Positions 48,087-58,519 of a DNA stretch of 64,000 nt are shown in pieces; the stretch's first letter is position 1, and each line of letters starts with the position of its first letter. Location: the NCBI RefSeq assembly GCF_020034655.1, contig NZ_JAIQDJ010000002.1:186001-250000 (forward strand), given 5' to 3'. Source of the stretch: Thermomonas beijingensis (GTDB taxonomy: Bacteria > Pseudomonadota > Gammaproteobacteria > Xanthomonadales > Xanthomonadaceae). Position numbers and translations under genes: made by a program. Under the pieces are notes generated by a model, which was not told where the DNA came from, did no database searches, and saw only the letters and a list, made by a program, of their open reading frames with translations.

Positions 48087-48548
48087 ATGAGCTTGCGCCA
48101 TGGGATGTCAGTGTTGTGCCTGTCTGCGGGGTTGCTCGTTGGCGGTGCGGTGTGCGCGCAAGACGCTCCGCGTGAAGTGACATTGCCGTTTGAAAACGTG
48201 CGTTACGACTATGCGCAAGTTTTGTCGGTGCGGCCGGTGTATCAGGTGCTGCGTACCACCAGTATGGAACGGGTCTGTGATGTGAGGGATGCCGACAAAG
48301 GCACCACCTTGGCGCGCATCGTCAATTCAGTCAAAGATCGCCTCTCCAGTACCGGTACCAATGCCGAAGAGCGGGCGGCTGGCTTGCAAAATTGCAGAGT
48401 CGAGCCAGTGGAAAAGGAATTTCGCCGCACGCTTGCCTATGACGTGGATTACATGTACCGCGGCAGCAAGTTCCGCACCCGTATGGACCGCGACCCCGGT
48501 AATCGCTTGCGCATCCGCATTTCGATCACACCACATCCTTTCGATTGA
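48087..48548 (+). CDS. Small secreted protein related to the outer half of glycine-zipper (SlyB/UmoD-like) proteins
   Basis: 153 residues. Signal peptide MSLRHGMSVLCLSAGLLVGG, cleaved about CAQDAP. Mature part: NVRYDYAQVLSVRPVYQVLRTT, Cys in RVCDVRD, Cys in LQNCRVEP, then FRRTLAYDVDYMYRGSKFRTRMDRDPGNRLRIRISITPH. The first and last blocks occur in Xanthomonad proteins that carry a glycine-zipper helix between them; that helix is missing here and a 40-residue polar stretch replaces it. Probably periplasmic; the two Cys may form a disulphide. The function is unknown. Confidence 0.68.
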   Translation: MSLRHGMSVLCLSAGLLVGGAVCAQDAPREVTLPFENVRYDYAQVLSVRPVYQVLRTTSMERVCDVRDADKGTTLARIVNSVKDRLSSTGTNAEERAAGLQNCRVEPVEKEFRRTLAYDVDYMYRGSKFRTRMDRDPGNRLRIRISITPHPFD

Positions 48549-48593
48549 TTGCGCTTGTGCTATCAGGCATGGCATGCGACCATTGCCGCTGCA

Positions 48594-48695
48594 ATGAACG
48601 CCCACCTTTCCACGCGCTACGCTGACACCGCCCGGATGGCCTCCGGCATGACGTCGCGTGCGCGCCGACCGGAAACGCCATTTCCAGCTGGGTAA
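48594..48695 (+). CDS. Candidate Arg-rich leader peptide of the argF' attenuator
   Basis: A 33-codon ORF (MNAHLSTRYADTARMASG, then MTSRARRPETPFPAG) ending in TAA at 48693-48695. Five of 33 codons are Arg, with the cluster R-A-R-R (48657-48668) close to the end. Shorter versions from ATGs at 48636 or 48648 keep that cluster. No strong ribosome-binding site precedes any of them, the main weakness. Its stop region (48687-48693, GCTGGGT) is complementary to the 5' arm of the following terminator. Confidence 0.5.
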   Translation: MNAHLSTRYADTARMASGMTSRARRPETPFPAG

Positions 48696-48752
48696 TCCGG
48701 ATCGCGTTCATGCGTCACTTTTCCGAAAACCCAGCCTGGCGGCTGGGTTTTT
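48687..48752 (+). promoter_or_regulatory. Candidate transcription attenuator in the argF' leader
   Basis: The terminator is AAACCCAGCC-TGGC-GGCTGGGTTT followed by TT (48727-48752). Segment 48687-48693 (GCTGGGT) can pair with ACCCAGC (48729-48735), giving a competing antiterminator. A ribosome stalled on the Arg cluster would leave 48687-48693 free; one that reaches the stop codon would cover it and let the terminator form. Upstream, CGCG-CCGA-CCGG around the Arg codons can also pair with CCGGATCGCG (48697-48706). The layout is that of trp/his-type attenuation, here for arginine. Confidence 0.55.
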
Positions 48753-48799
48753 GCGTTTCAGCCCTCCACTTTCCTTCTGCCCATATCGAAAACCAACCC

Positions 48800-49801
48800 A
48801 TGAAGCACTTTCTCAATACCCAAGACTGGAGCCGCGCCGACCTCAACGCGTTGTTGATGCAGGCCGCCGAGTTCAAGCGCAACAAGTTGGGGGATGCGCT
48901 GAAGGGCAAGTCCATCGCGCTGGTGTTTTTCAACCCGTCAATGCGCACCCGCACCAGTTTCGAGTTGGGCGCATTCCAGCTGGGTGGCCATGCCATCGTG
49001 CTGCAGCCGGGCAAGGATGCGTGGCCGATCGAATTCGATTTGGGCACGGTGATGGACGGCGACACCGAGGAACACATCGCCGAAGTGGCGCGGGTATTGG
49101 CGCGCTATGTGGATTTGATCGGCGTGCGCGCGTTTCCGAAGTTTGTGGATTGGCAGTACGACCGCCAGGACATCGTACTCAGGAGTTTCGCCAAATACGC
49201 CACGGTGCCGGTGATCAATATGGAAACCATCACCCACCCCTGCCAGGAATTGGCGCACGCACTGGCCCTGCAAGAGCACTTTGGCAGCAGTGATTTGCGC
49301 GGCAAGAAATACGTGCTGACCTGGACCTACCACCCCAAGCCGCTGAATACCGCCGTGGCCAATTCGGCGCTGACCATTGCCACGCGCATGGGAATGGACG
49401 TGACGTTGCTATGCCCCACCGAACAGTATGTATTGGATGAGCGCTACATGGGCTGGGCACGCGACAACGTTGCGGAAAGCGGCGGCTCGCTGACCGTGAG
49501 TCACGACATCGCAAGCGCGTATGCCGGCGCGGATGTGGTGTATGCCAAGAGCTGGGGCGCGCTGCCGTACTTCGGCAACTGGGCACCGGAAAAACCGATC
49601 CGCGACCAATACCGGCACTTCATCGTGGACGAAGCCAAGATGGCACTGACCAATGACGGTGTGTTCAGTCACTGCTTGCCGCTGCGTCGCAATGTCAAAG
49701 CCACCGATGCGGTGATGGATTCGCCGCGCTGTATCGCCATCAACGAAGCCGAAAATCGCCTGCATGTGCAGAAAGCCATCATGGCGGCGCTGCTGCGCTG
49801 A
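48800..49801 (+). CDS. argF': N-acetylornithine carbamoyltransferase (ArgF')
   Basis: 333 residues. Transfers carbamoyl to N-acetylornithine, giving N-acetylcitrulline, in the Xanthomonas/Xylella arginine route. Carbamoyl-phosphate motif FFNPSMRTRTSFELGAFQ (S-x-R-T-R); HPCQELAHALAL; LTWTYHPKPLNTAVANS; C-terminal FSHCLPLRRNVKATDAVMD. The longer 240-like loop and HCLPLRR instead of HCLPR mark acetylornithine rather than ornithine transcarbamoylases. The ATG at 48800 is used; an in-frame ATG at 48710 lies upstream of the attenuator hairpin and would translate through it, so it is rejected. First gene of the arginine-proline cluster. Confidence 0.94.
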   Translation: MKHFLNTQDWSRADLNALLMQAAEFKRNKLGDALKGKSIALVFFNPSMRTRTSFELGAFQLGGHAIVLQPGKDAWPIEFDLGTVMDGDTEEHIAEVARVLARYVDLIGVRAFPKFVDWQYDRQDIVLRSFAKYATVPVINMETITHPCQELAHALALQEHFGSSDLRGKKYVLTWTYHPKPLNTAVANSALTIATRMGMDVTLLCPTEQYVLDERYMGWARDNVAESGGSLTVSHDIASAYAGADVVYAKSWGALPYFGNWAPEKPIRDQYRHFIVDEAKMALTNDGVFSHCLPLRRNVKATDAVMDSPRCIAINEAENRLHVQKAIMAALLR

Positions 49802-49829
49802 ATTTCCCAAGATCAAGCCCCCCAACCCT

Positions 49830-49845
49830 CCCCTGCAAACAGGGG
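49830..49845 (+). other. Hairpin between argF' and argG
   Basis: CCCCTG-CAAA-CAGGGG in the 65-base gap, ending 21 bases before argG. There is no T run, so it is not a plain terminator; it may stabilise mRNA ends or modulate argG translation. Confidence 0.45.
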
Positions 49846-49866
49846 GAATAGACACCGAGATCTCAC

Positions 49867-51075
49867 ATGACTGCTGCTGATTCCAAAGACATCGTTCTCG
49901 CCTTTTCCGGCGGCCTCGACACCAGTTTTTGCGTGCCCTATCTGCAAGAACAGGGTTGGCAGGTGCACACCGTGTTTGCCGATACCGGCGGCGTGAGTGC
50001 CGAGGAGCGCGCCACCATCGAAGCGCGTGCGGCCGAACTGGGGGCGGCATCGCATGTCACCATCGATGGCGGCGCGGCGCTGTGGAATGATTTCGTCAAA
50101 CCCTTCGTGTGGGCCGGCGAAGGCTATCAGGGGCAATATCCGCTATTGGTGTCGGACCGCTATCTGATCGTGGATGCCGCGCTGGCGCGGGCGAAAGCAT
50201 TGGGTACCAATGCCATCGCGCATGGCTGCACCGGCATGGGCAATGACCAGGTGCGCTTTGACTTGGCAGTGAAGTCGCAGGGCCAGTACCGCATCGTTGC
50301 GCCGATCCGTGAAATCCAAAAAGAGCACACCCAAACCCGCGCCTATGAGCAGGCGTATCTGGAAGATCGCGGCTTTGCTGTGCGTGCCAAGCAGAAGGCG
50401 TACACCATCAATGAAAACCTGCTGGGCCTGACCATGTCCGGTGGCGAAATTGACAGTTGGGAAGCCCCCGGCGACGGTGCGCGCGGTTGGTGCGCGCGCC
50501 GCGAGCAGTGGCCGGCCGAGGCAATGGAGGTGAGCTTGCGGTTTGCACAAGGGCAGGCGGTGGCGCTGGATGGGCAAGTACTCGCCGGCGAAAAAATCCT
50601 GGCCAAACTCAATACGATGTTTGCGCAATACGGCGTGGGCCGCGGCATGTACACCGGCGATACCACGATTGGACTGAAAGGCCGCATCGTGTTTGAAGCG
50701 CCGGGCCTGATCGCACTGCTCACCGCGCATCGCGCGCTGGAAGAAGCGGTGCTGTCCAAACAGCAAAACCGCTTCAAGCCCGAAGTTGCGCGCAAGTGGG
50801 TGGAGCTGGTGTACGAAGGCTTCTATCACGACCCCATCAAGGCCGATCTTGAAGCCTTCCTGGCGTCCTCGCAGCGCATGGTCAATGGCGAAGTGGTGTT
50901 GCGTACCCACGGCGGTCGCGTGGACGCGGTAGCGGTGCGCTCCGCGCATATCCTCAACAGCAAGGGCGCCACCTATGCGCAATCGGCCGATTGGGGCGTG
51001 GAGGAAGCCGAGGGTTTCATCAAGTTGTTCGGGATGAGCAGCACGTTGTGGGCCGGGGTCAACGCGCAGCGCTAA
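49867..51075 (+). CDS. argG: Argininosuccinate synthase
   Basis: 402 residues. Joins citrulline and aspartate with ATP. N-type ATP pyrophosphatase P-loop [40 protein letters not shown]; the C-terminal half has [23 protein letters not shown]. Sequence style fits the shorter, Xanthomonad-specific ArgG subtype. In the route here it receives citrulline from ArgE'. The next gene starts 3 bases after its stop. Confidence 0.95.
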   Translation: MTAADSKDIVLAFSGGLDTSFCVPYLQEQGWQVHTVFADTGGVSAEERATIEARAAELGAASHVTIDGGAALWNDFVKPFVWAGEGYQGQYPLLVSDRYLIVDAALARAKALGTNAIAHGCTGMGNDQVRFDLAVKSQGQYRIVAPIREIQKEHTQTRAYEQAYLEDRGFAVRAKQKAYTINENLLGLTMSGGEIDSWEAPGDGARGWCARREQWPAEAMEVSLRFAQGQAVALDGQVLAGEKILAKLNTMFAQYGVGRGMYTGDTTIGLKGRIVFEAPGLIALLTAHRALEEAVLSKQQNRFKPEVARKWVELVYEGFYHDPIKADLEAFLASSQRMVNGEVVLRTHGGRVDAVAVRSAHILNSKGATYAQSADWGVEEAEGFIKLFGMSSTLWAGVNAQR

Positions 51076-51078
51076 GCC

Positions 51079-52158
51079 ATGCTCAATACCATTCTTCAGC
51101 ATCTCGAATCCTTGGTGTCCTTCGACACCCGCAACCCGCCGCGCCTGATTGGTAGCGGCGGGATCTTCGACTACATCCGCGCGCAGTTGCCGGGGTATCG
51201 TTGTGAGGTAACTGACCACGGTGACGGCGCAGTGTCGCTGCTGGCGGTGCGTGGCAATCCGCGGCGTGTCTTCAATGTGCATCTGGATACGGTGCCCTCG
51301 TCGGAGGGCTGGAGTGCCGACCCGTTTACGTTGCGGGTCAGCGCCGATCGCGCCATTGGCCTTGGTGCTTGCGATATCAAGGGCGCGGCAGCCGGGCTGA
51401 TTACCGCAGCCAATGCCACGCAGGGGGATGCGGCGTTTTTGTTTTCCTCCGATGAGGAAGCCAATGATCCGCGTTGCATTGCTGCATTCCTGGGTAGCGA
51501 TCACGGCTTTTCTGAAGCCATTATCGCTGAGCCCACGCGCTGCGAAGCGGTATTGGCGCATCGCGGGATCAGCTCGGTCTTGCTGAAATTCAAAGGCGAG
51601 GCGGGGCATGCGTCCGGCGCGAATGCGCTGCATGCCAATGCGCTGCATCAGGCCATGCGCTGGGGCGGCGGGGCGCTGGATTTTGTAGCCAGCGAAGCCA
51701 ATCACTGCTTCGCTGGCTTGCAGGGCTTGCGCTTCAATATTGGCAGGGTGGAAGGGGGGATCAAGGCCAATGTGATCGCACCCAGCGCGGAAGTGCGCTT
51801 CGGGTTTCGGCCTTTGCCCTCCCACGATATCGACACGCTGCATGCGCGCTTTGGCACGTGTGCTGCCCCCGGCGCGCTGGACCGCTACCAAGAAACCTTC
51901 CGTGGCCCGTCATTGCCTGCGGGCGATGCGACGTATGCCGAACAGCGCCGGCAAGCCGCGCAATCACTCGCCGAATCGCTGTACTTGCCGGTGGGCAACG
52001 CGGTGGATTTCTGGACCGAGGCCGCGTTGTTTTCGCAAGCCGGCTTGACCGCATTCGTGTATGGCCCTGGCGATATTGCACAGGCGCACACCGCCGACGA
52101 ATGGGTGGCACTGGCGCAACTTCAGCGCTATGCCGACGCCATCGTCCGCATTCTTTGA
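51079..52158 (+). CDS. argE': N-acetyl-L-citrulline deacetylase (ArgE')
   Basis: 359-residue M20 metal-dependent deacylase. Metal-site motifs: [12 protein letters not shown] (His, Asp), [21 protein letters not shown] (Glu pair) and the C-terminal [15 protein letters not shown]. The GxGxxDxKG motif is changed to GLGACDIKG. Placement between argG and argB, with an acetylornithine carbamoyltransferase upstream, supports acetylcitrulline as the substrate, as shown for Xanthomonas; acetylornithine deacetylase is the alternative reading. argB/A starts 25 bases after its stop. Confidence 0.92.
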   Translation: MLNTILQHLESLVSFDTRNPPRLIGSGGIFDYIRAQLPGYRCEVTDHGDGAVSLLAVRGNPRRVFNVHLDTVPSSEGWSADPFTLRVSADRAIGLGACDIKGAAAGLITAANATQGDAAFLFSSDEEANDPRCIAAFLGSDHGFSEAIIAEPTRCEAVLAHRGISSVLLKFKGEAGHASGANALHANALHQAMRWGGGALDFVASEANHCFAGLQGLRFNIGRVEGGIKANVIAPSAEVRFGFRPLPSHDIDTLHARFGTCAAPGALDRYQETFRGPSLPAGDATYAEQRRQAAQSLAESLYLPVGNAVDFWTEAALFSQAGLTAFVYGPGDIAQAHTADEWVALAQLQRYADAIVRIL

Positions 52159-52183
52159 CAATGACCTTGACAGTGGATTTGCC

Positions 52184-53530
52184 GTGACCCCGATCCTCAA
52201 TTCGCATGCCGTGCACGACCCGCAAACCCGCCAGACCATTGTGCGGTTGCTGTCCAGCATGGGCAGCGCCAAGGAAATTTCGCAGTACTTGAAGCGTTTC
52301 TCGCAATTGGATGCCGCGCGCTTTGCGGTGGTCAAGGTGGGCGGCGCAGTGTTGCGCGATGACCTTGATGCGCTGGTCTCATCGCTGGCGTTTTTGCAGG
52401 ACGTGGGCCTGACGCCCATCGTCATCCATGGCGCCGGCCCGCAATTGGATGTGGAGCTGTCGGCGGCCGGTATCGAAAAGAACACCATCGATGGTTTGCG
52501 CGTGACCTCGCCGGAAGCGTTGGCCATTGTGCGCCGCGTGTTCCATGCGCAGAACTTGAAGTTGGTCGAAGCCCTACAAGCGGCCGATGCCCGCGCCACC
52601 AGCATTGTCAGCGGCGTGTTTGAAGCCGACTATCTGGACCGCGAGCGCCTGGGCTTGGTGGGCCAGGTCAAGCGCGTGGATTTGGCGCCGATCCAGGCCA
52701 GCCTGCAATCGGGTTCGATCCCGGTGATCGCCTCATTGGGTGAGACCGTGGGCGGGCAGATTCTCAACGTCAATGCCGATTTTGCCGCCAACGAATTGGT
52801 ACAGGTGTTGCAGCCGTACAAGATCGTGTTCCTGACCGGTACCGGCGGGCTGCTGGATGCACAAGGGCGCATCATTGATTCGATCAATCTGTCCACCGAA
52901 TACGACCACCTGATGCAGCAGCCGTGGATTGAAGGCGGCATGCGGGTGAAGATCGAACAAATCAAGGGCTTGCTGGAAGGCCTGCCGTTGGCCTCCTCGG
53001 TGTCGATCACCAAGCCATCGGAATTGGCCAAGGAATTGTTCACCCACAAAGGCTCGGGCACGCTGGTGCGGCGCGGTGAACGTGTTCTGCAGGGCGCATC
53101 GTGGGCGGATTTCGACTTGCCACGTCTGCGTGGATTGATTGACTCGGCGTTTGGCCGGAAATTGCTGCCGGACTATTTCGAATGCACGCAGTTGCACCGT
53201 GCCTACGTCAGTGAAAATTACCGTGCCGCGGTCATTTTGACCCAGGAGGATGCCGGCATTTATCTGGATAAATTTGCGGTGCTGGACGATGCACAAGGTG
53301 AAGGCCTGGGACGTGCGGTGTGGTTGGTGATGCGCGAGCAAAACCCGATGTTGTTCTGGCGTTCGCGCCACGGCAATGCAGTCAATCCGTTCTATTACGC
53401 GGAATCCGATGGCTGCATCAAACAGGACAAATGGAAGGTGTATTGGTATGGCCGCGCCGGGTTTGACCGGATCGAACGCTATGTGCAGCTGTGCGCGCAA
53501 CGCCCCGCCACCCTGGAAGAACCCGTATGA
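52184..53530 (+). CDS. argB: Bifunctional N-acetylglutamate synthase/kinase (NAGS-K)
   Basis: 448 residues, fusing the first two steps of arginine synthesis. N-terminal amino-acid kinase domain (about 40-290): [64 protein letters not shown]-terminal GNAT (about 295-448): [40 protein letters not shown] (acetyl-CoA loop) and [16 protein letters not shown]. This order (kinase first) is that of Xanthomonas NAGS-K and vertebrate NAGS. The GTG start at 52184 gives the normal length; the open frame upstream is a shadow of argE'. Arginine feedback is expected. It overlaps argC by 4 bases. Confidence 0.96.
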   Translation: MTPILNSHAVHDPQTRQTIVRLLSSMGSAKEISQYLKRFSQLDAARFAVVKVGGAVLRDDLDALVSSLAFLQDVGLTPIVIHGAGPQLDVELSAAGIEKNTIDGLRVTSPEALAIVRRVFHAQNLKLVEALQAADARATSIVSGVFEADYLDRERLGLVGQVKRVDLAPIQASLQSGSIPVIASLGETVGGQILNVNADFAANELVQVLQPYKIVFLTGTGGLLDAQGRIIDSINLSTEYDHLMQQPWIEGGMRVKIEQIKGLLEGLPLASSVSITKPSELAKELFTHKGSGTLVRRGERVLQGASWADFDLPRLRGLIDSAFGRKLLPDYFECTQLHRAYVSENYRAAVILTQEDAGIYLDKFAVLDDAQGEGLGRAVWLVMREQNPMLFWRSRHGNAVNPFYYAESDGCIKQDKWKVYWYGRAGFDRIERYVQLCAQRPATLEEPV

Positions 53531-54486
53531 GCACGTTGCGAGTTGGCTTGGTCGGCGCACGCGGCCATACCGGCGCGGAATTGATTCGCTTGATTGCAGC
53601 GCACCCGCGCTTGGAACTGGCGTTTGTCACCTCGCGCGAATGGGACGGTCAGCGCTTGGCGGACCACAACGCTGCCTACACGGGGCAATTGCGCTACAGC
53701 AATCCAGCGCACGAAGACTTGCCAACCCTCGGCGCCGATGTGGTGCTCCTGGCGCTGCCCAATGGCAAGGCCTCCGCTATCGTGCAGGCATTCGACGCGG
53801 CGGGCGTGGACCCGATCCTCATTGATCTGTCGGCCGACTACCGTTTCGACCCCGGCTGGTATTACGGTCTGCCGGAGTTGACCCGCCATGACTACGCAGG
53901 CCAGCGCCGGATCAGCAATCCGGGCTGCTATGCCACCGCGATGCAGTTGGCTATCGCACCGATGCGCACTGTGCTGGATGGCCCGGTGCAGTGTTTTGGC
54001 GTGTCCGGCTATTCCGGTGCCGGCACCACGCCCAGCGACAAGAACAATGTGGAATTGCTGCGCGACAACCTGATGCCGTATGCGCTCACCGGGCACATCC
54101 ACGAACGTGAAGTGTCCAAGCAGTTGGGGCATTCGGTGGAGTTCATGCCGCATGTGGCACCGCATTTTCGCGGCATCACGTTGACTGCGAATTTGCATCT
54201 GTCGATCGCGTTTGATTTGGATGAAGTGCTGGCGCGCTATCGCAATCGCTATGCGGGCGAGCCCTTGGTGCATGTGCAAGAGGCAGCGCCGTGGGTCAGC
54301 CGGATTGCAGGCCGTCACCATGTCGAAATTGGCGGCTTTACCTTGAGTGGCGATGGCCGGCGTTTGGTGGTGGTGGCCACCGAAGACAATTTGTTGAAAG
54401 GCGCGGCCACGCAAGCGGTGCAGAACATCAATCTTGCGTGCGGGTTGGATGAGATGACAGGAATCCCTTTGGAGCACGCCGCATGA
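53527..54486 (+). CDS. argC: N-acetyl-gamma-glutamyl-phosphate reductase
   Basis: 319-residue NADPH enzyme, third step of arginine synthesis. Nucleotide loop [18 protein letters not shown]; catalytic Cys in [51 protein letters not shown]. It overlaps argB/A and argH by 4 bases each, giving tight coupling. Full length for type 1 ArgC. Confidence 0.97.
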   Translation: MSTLRVGLVGARGHTGAELIRLIAAHPRLELAFVTSREWDGQRLADHNAAYTGQLRYSNPAHEDLPTLGADVVLLALPNGKASAIVQAFDAAGVDPILIDLSADYRFDPGWYYGLPELTRHDYAGQRRISNPGCYATAMQLAIAPMRTVLDGPVQCFGVSGYSGAGTTPSDKNNVELLRDNLMPYALTGHIHEREVSKQLGHSVEFMPHVAPHFRGITLTANLHLSIAFDLDEVLARYRNRYAGEPLVHVQEAAPWVSRIAGRHHVEIGGFTLSGDGRRLVVVATEDNLLKGAATQAVQNINLACGLDEMTGIPLEHAA

Positions 54487-55778
54487 CAACCCTGCTTTGG
54501 CAAAAACCCGGTGTGGCGGTGGACGCACAAATCCAGCGTTTTCTTGCGGGCGACGATGTGATCCTGGATCGCGAATTCTTCCTGCACGACATCACCGCCA
54601 GCACCGCGCATGCCGAAGGCTTGCAGCACGTCGGCATCCTCAGCGCAGACGAGTTGGCGGCGCTCAAGCGTGAACTGGCGCAGCTCACCGAGGACTTCAG
54701 TACCGGTGCATTCGTGCTGGATGCACAATACGAAGATTGCCATTCCGCCATCGAAGCGCGGCTCACCGAACGCTTGGGCGATGCCGGCCGCAAGATCCAC
54801 ACCGGGCGCAGCCGCAACGACCAGATTCTGGTGGCCACACGGCTGTGGCTGAAAGAAAAATTGGCGCGTGTTGCCGAATTGTCGCGTGATATCGCCAAGG
54901 TGGCATTGGACCGCGCATCTGCCGAAGCGATGTTGCCGATCCCCGGCTATACCCATATCCAGCGTGCGGTGGTGTCATCCGCTGGCATGTGGTGGGCGGG
55001 CTGGGCAGAGGCGTTCATCGATAACGCCATTCGCGCACACAGCACGTTTGCCTTGGTTGACTGCAACCCGCTGGGCACGGCGGCCGGCTACGGCGTCAAC
55101 TTGACATTGGATCGCGAACACACCACGCAGGCGCTGGGTTTTGCGCGCATGCAGATCTCACCGGTCTACGCGCAACTTTCGCGTGGCAAATTCGAGCTGG
55201 CGGCCTTGGAAGCACTGGGTAGCGCGACTTTGGATTTGCGTCGCATCGCGTGGGATCTGTCGCTGTTCACCAGTGGCGAATATGCCTTCGTGGCGTTGCC
55301 GGCGCAGTACACCACCGGCAGCTCGATCATGCCCAACAAGCGCAATCCCGACGTGATCGAATTGATGCGCGCCACCCATGCCAGCGTGGCGGCGGCGCGG
55401 ACCGAAATCGAACAATTGTTGTCGCTGCCATCGGGCTATCACCGCGACCTGCAAAACAGCAAGCCCGCCATCGTGCACGGCTTTGCGCGGGGCTTGGCGG
55501 CATTGGAATTGTTGCCGGCGTTATTGGCCAATCTGGAATGGCGCCCGGACAAGCTGCGTGCCGCGATGGATTCGGGCATGTACGCCACCGACGTGGCGGT
55601 GGAAGCCGCCATTGCCGGTGTGCCGTTTCGCGAAGCCTACCAAGCCGCGGCGGCCGCGGCCGACAGCGCGGGCTTGGGGCGCACGCCGGAGGGTTCCCTG
55701 CAAGTGCGCACCTCTCCCGGTGCGGCGGCCGATCTGCGGTTGGATACCTTGCACATGCGCTGGGAGGCGCTGGCCTGA
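54483..55778 (+). CDS. argH: Argininosuccinate lyase
   Basis: 431 residues, last step to arginine. Class II fumarase/aspartase superfamily: signature [19 protein letters not shown] with the catalytic Ser; [50 protein letters not shown]-terminal helical domain is somewhat short compared with the E. coli enzyme (457). Start overlaps argC; proB follows after 3 bases. Confidence 0.97.
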   Translation: MTTLLWQKPGVAVDAQIQRFLAGDDVILDREFFLHDITASTAHAEGLQHVGILSADELAALKRELAQLTEDFSTGAFVLDAQYEDCHSAIEARLTERLGDAGRKIHTGRSRNDQILVATRLWLKEKLARVAELSRDIAKVALDRASAEAMLPIPGYTHIQRAVVSSAGMWWAGWAEAFIDNAIRAHSTFALVDCNPLGTAAGYGVNLTLDREHTTQALGFARMQISPVYAQLSRGKFELAALEALGSATLDLRRIAWDLSLFTSGEYAFVALPAQYTTGSSIMPNKRNPDVIELMRATHASVAAARTEIEQLLSLPSGYHRDLQNSKPAIVHGFARGLAALELLPALLANLEWRPDKLRAAMDSGMYATDVAVEAAIAGVPFREAYQAAAAAADSAGLGRTPEGSLQVRTSPGAAADLRLDTLHMRWEALA

Positions 55779-55781
55779 ATC

Positions 55782-56915
55782 ATGAGCACCTTTGCATCGC
55801 AGCCTCTTCCCGCATGGAAACGTGCGGTGCTGAAGGTGGGCAGCAGCCTGCTTGCTGCCGATGGCGGTGGCTTGAGCCCGCGCTTTGCGTTGGGCTTGGC
55901 GCAGTTTGTGTTGACCAGCCGGCAAGCCGGACGCGAAGTGGTGATTGTGTCGTCCGGCGCAGTCGCCGCCGGGCGTGCGCTGCTGGCCAATGGCAAGGAT
56001 GCAGCGGCCACGATTGCGGCGAAACAAGCCTTGGCGGCACTCGGGCAGGCGCAGTTGATTGCACTGTGGCAACGCTTCTTCGAGGCACCGGTGGCGCAAG
56101 TGTTGTTGACCCACGATGACCTGCGCAACCGCCGCCGTTATCTCAATGCCCGCAGCGCGTTGCTGGAGTTGCTGCGGCTGGGGGCAGTGCCGGTAGTGAA
56201 TGAAAACGACACGGTGGCGGTGGATGAATTGAAGTTGGGCGACAACGATAACCTTGCGGCGGCGGTGGCCTCACTGGTGGATGCCGATGTGTTGTTGATC
56301 GCCACCGATATCGGCGGTTTGTACAGCGCGCATCCGCAACACCACCCCGACGCCGTCCCGCTCACTTACATTCGCACCATCACGCCAGACGTGTTGGCGA
56401 TGGCGGGCGCGGCGGGCGCATTGGGCACCGGCGGCATGCGCACCAAAGTGGAGGCTGCCGACAAGGCGGCGATGGCCGGTATCGCCACCGCACTGTTTTG
56501 TGGCCGCGATGCCGCTACCGTGGCCGCCCTGGCGCAGGGCGTATTGCACGGCAGCTTGTTCGCGGCGCAAGGCAACCGTTTGTCATCGCGCAAACAATGG
56601 CTGCGGCATGCGCCGGTATCCGGCACATTGACCGTGGATGCCGGTGCGCAGGCGGCACTGCTGCGTGGCGCGTCATTGTTGCCCGGTGGTGTGCGCCGCG
56701 TGGCGGGTGATTTCCGCCGCGGCGATGTGGTTCTGGTGTGCAACGAGGCGGGGGATGCATTGGCCCACGGGTTGGCGCAATACAACGCGCAAGACAGTGC
56801 GCGCATCACCGGCCAACACAGCCGCGACATCGAGCGTGTGCTGGGGTTCCGCTATGACGAGGCGATGATCCATCGCGATGATCTGGTTTTGCTGCAACAG
56901 GACGCAACCGCATGA
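55782..56915 (+). CDS. proB: Glutamate 5-kinase
   Basis: 377 residues, first step of proline synthesis. Amino-acid kinase domain: [60 protein letters not shown]-terminal PUA domain (about 280-360) with [20 protein letters not shown]. The PUA domain is typical and takes part in proline feedback. proA overlaps by 4 bases. Confidence 0.97.
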   Translation: MSTFASQPLPAWKRAVLKVGSSLLAADGGGLSPRFALGLAQFVLTSRQAGREVVIVSSGAVAAGRALLANGKDAAATIAAKQALAALGQAQLIALWQRFFEAPVAQVLLTHDDLRNRRRYLNARSALLELLRLGAVPVVNENDTVAVDELKLGDNDNLAAAVASLVDADVLLIATDIGGLYSAHPQHHPDAVPLTYIRTITPDVLAMAGAAGALGTGGMRTKVEAADKAAMAGIATALFCGRDAATVAALAQGVLHGSLFAAQGNRLSSRKQWLRHAPVSGTLTVDAGAQAALLRGASLLPGGVRRVAGDFRRGDVVLVCNEAGDALAHGLAQYNAQDSARITGQHSRDIERVLGFRYDEAMIHRDDLVLLQQDATA

Positions 56916-58189
56916 GTGGATATGTGCGCAATCTGGCCGTGGCCGCGCGGCAGGCGCAGAGTGTGATCGCCGCTTGTAGTGGCGCGCAGCGCCGCGCCTT
57001 GCTGGAAGACATGGCCGCGCAGTTGCTGGAAGGGCACGTCAGCATCCTCAGCGCCAATGCGTTGGACATGCAGGCAGCCCGCGAAGGGGGTGCCAGCAAC
57101 GCAACCTTGGACCGGCTGCTGTTGGATGCGGTGCGCGTGCAGGGTATGGCGACCGCCCTGCGTGAAGTGGCGGCGCAGCCTGATCCATTCGGCCAAATCA
57201 CACGCAGTGACACCCGCCCCAATGGCGTGCAAGTACAACGCCAGCGCATCCCGCTGGGCCTGATTGCGATGATTTTTGAAGCGCGTCCCAATGTGACGGC
57301 CGAAGCCGCAGCGCTATGCCTGAAAGCTGGCAATGCGGTGCTGTTGCGCGGTGGGTCGGAAGCCGCGCACAGCAATGCCGCAATTGCCACCTGCCTGCAT
57401 GCGGCGCTGCGCAATGCGGGATTGCCCACGGCGGCGGTCTCGCTGATTACCGATACCGCGCGCGAACATGTCCTGGAGTTGTTGCAGCTCACCGACCTGG
57501 TTGACCTGGCCATTCCACGCGGCGGCGAAAGCCTGATCCGCTTCGTGGCCGAACATGCCCGCGTGCCAGTGATCAAGCACTACCAGGGCGTCTGCCATTT
57601 GTACGTGGATCGCGCTGCCAATAGCGACAACGCACTGGCCTTGCTGCTGGATGGCAAGACCTCGCGCCCGGGGGTGTGCAATGCGCTGGAAACCTTGTTG
57701 GTGCATCGCGATATTGCCGATGCTTTCTTGCCGGCTGCATTGGCCGCACTCAAGCAGCGTGGCGTGCAAGTGCGTGGCGATGCAGTCACGCAAGCCTTCG
57801 ATGCCAGTGTGGTGGCGGCCAGCGACGCCGATTACGCCGCCGAGTTTCTGGATCTCATCATTGCGGTGCGGGTCGTGGATAGCCTGGATGCGGCCATCGC
57901 GCATATCCAGCAATACACCTCCGACCACACCGAAGTCATCGTCACCGACGATGCCGCCGCTGCGGATGCCTTCGTGCGCGCCATTCGCAGCTCGGCTGTG
58001 ATGGTCAATGCCAGCTCGCGCTTCAATGACGGCGGGCAGCTGGGCTTGGGTGCGGAAATCGGCATTTCCACCACGCGCCTGCACGCCTACGGGCCGATGG
58101 GCGTGGAGTCTCTGACCATTGAGCGTTTTGTAGTGCATGGCAGCGGCCAGGTACGGCATCCGAACTTGCTGTCCAGCCCGATTCAGTAG
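56912..58189 (+). CDS. proA: Gamma-glutamyl phosphate reductase
   Basis: 425 residues, second step of proline synthesis, ALDH superfamily. [38 protein letters not shown]; nucleophile Cys in [50 protein letters not shown]. Follows proB with an ATGA overlap and ends the arginine-proline cluster. A spontaneous cyclisation then feeds ProC, which is not in the window. Confidence 0.97.
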   Translation: MSGYVRNLAVAARQAQSVIAACSGAQRRALLEDMAAQLLEGHVSILSANALDMQAAREGGASNATLDRLLLDAVRVQGMATALREVAAQPDPFGQITRSDTRPNGVQVQRQRIPLGLIAMIFEARPNVTAEAAALCLKAGNAVLLRGGSEAAHSNAAIATCLHAALRNAGLPTAAVSLITDTAREHVLELLQLTDLVDLAIPRGGESLIRFVAEHARVPVIKHYQGVCHLYVDRAANSDNALALLLDGKTSRPGVCNALETLLVHRDIADAFLPAALAALKQRGVQVRGDAVTQAFDASVVAASDADYAAEFLDLIIAVRVVDSLDAAIAHIQQYTSDHTEVIVTDDAAAADAFVRAIRSSAVMVNASSRFNDGGQLGLGAEIGISTTRLHAYGPMGVESLTIERFVVHGSGQVRHPNLLSSPIQ

Positions 58190-58519
58190 TCAGGACAATC
58201 GAAAGGATCGTGCCTTTTGTTGCCAACCAGATCATCCTAGTTGGGCTGCAATGAGCCCTGTTGGCCGGATTCATCCTGTAACAACGTATAGATCAGACGA
58301 ACGGGTCTGAAAGTTGTGTACGGGGAGCGTGTACTGACCACGATTGAGGTGGCTTGGTGCAGGCATCTGCAGTGCCAACGGCATTTTTACCCTATCCGGA
58401 CAGATGAGCATACGCAATTGGTGCTATGCCTTATCGCGAATAGGATAGGCCGATGCCGGAATTTTAGACTCCATCACATTCGCAGGTTGCGCCTGCATCG
58501 TCTGTTGGGAGTTTATCGC
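58190..58519. other. Upstream region of the CHAT-TPS operon with small inverted repeats
   Basis: 330 bases without a supported gene, visibly lower in GC than the flanks. It holds GGCA-TCTGCAG-TGCC (58362-58376) and GCCTTATC-GCGAATA-GGATAGGC (58428-58450), the latter an imperfect stem with one bulge. The operon promoter must lie here, but no good -35/-10 pair stood out. A frame open through it has no start with a ribosome-binding site before 58520. Confidence 0.5.

Noticed and set aside
48710-48799. Upstream start for argF' at 48710
   Set aside because: The added 30 residues would be encoded by the terminator hairpin and align with nothing in the family; the ATG at 48800 gives the normal N-terminus.
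50143-51891. Long minus-strand ORF of 582 codons opposite argG and argE'
   Set aside because: The plus strand holds two clear enzymes; the antisense product has no recognisable motif and low-complexity composition.
58346-58365. Sigma-54-like promoter (GG-N10-GC) before the CHAT gene
   Set aside because: Only the GG and GC pairs match; the -24 TGGCAC and -12 TTGC boxes do not.
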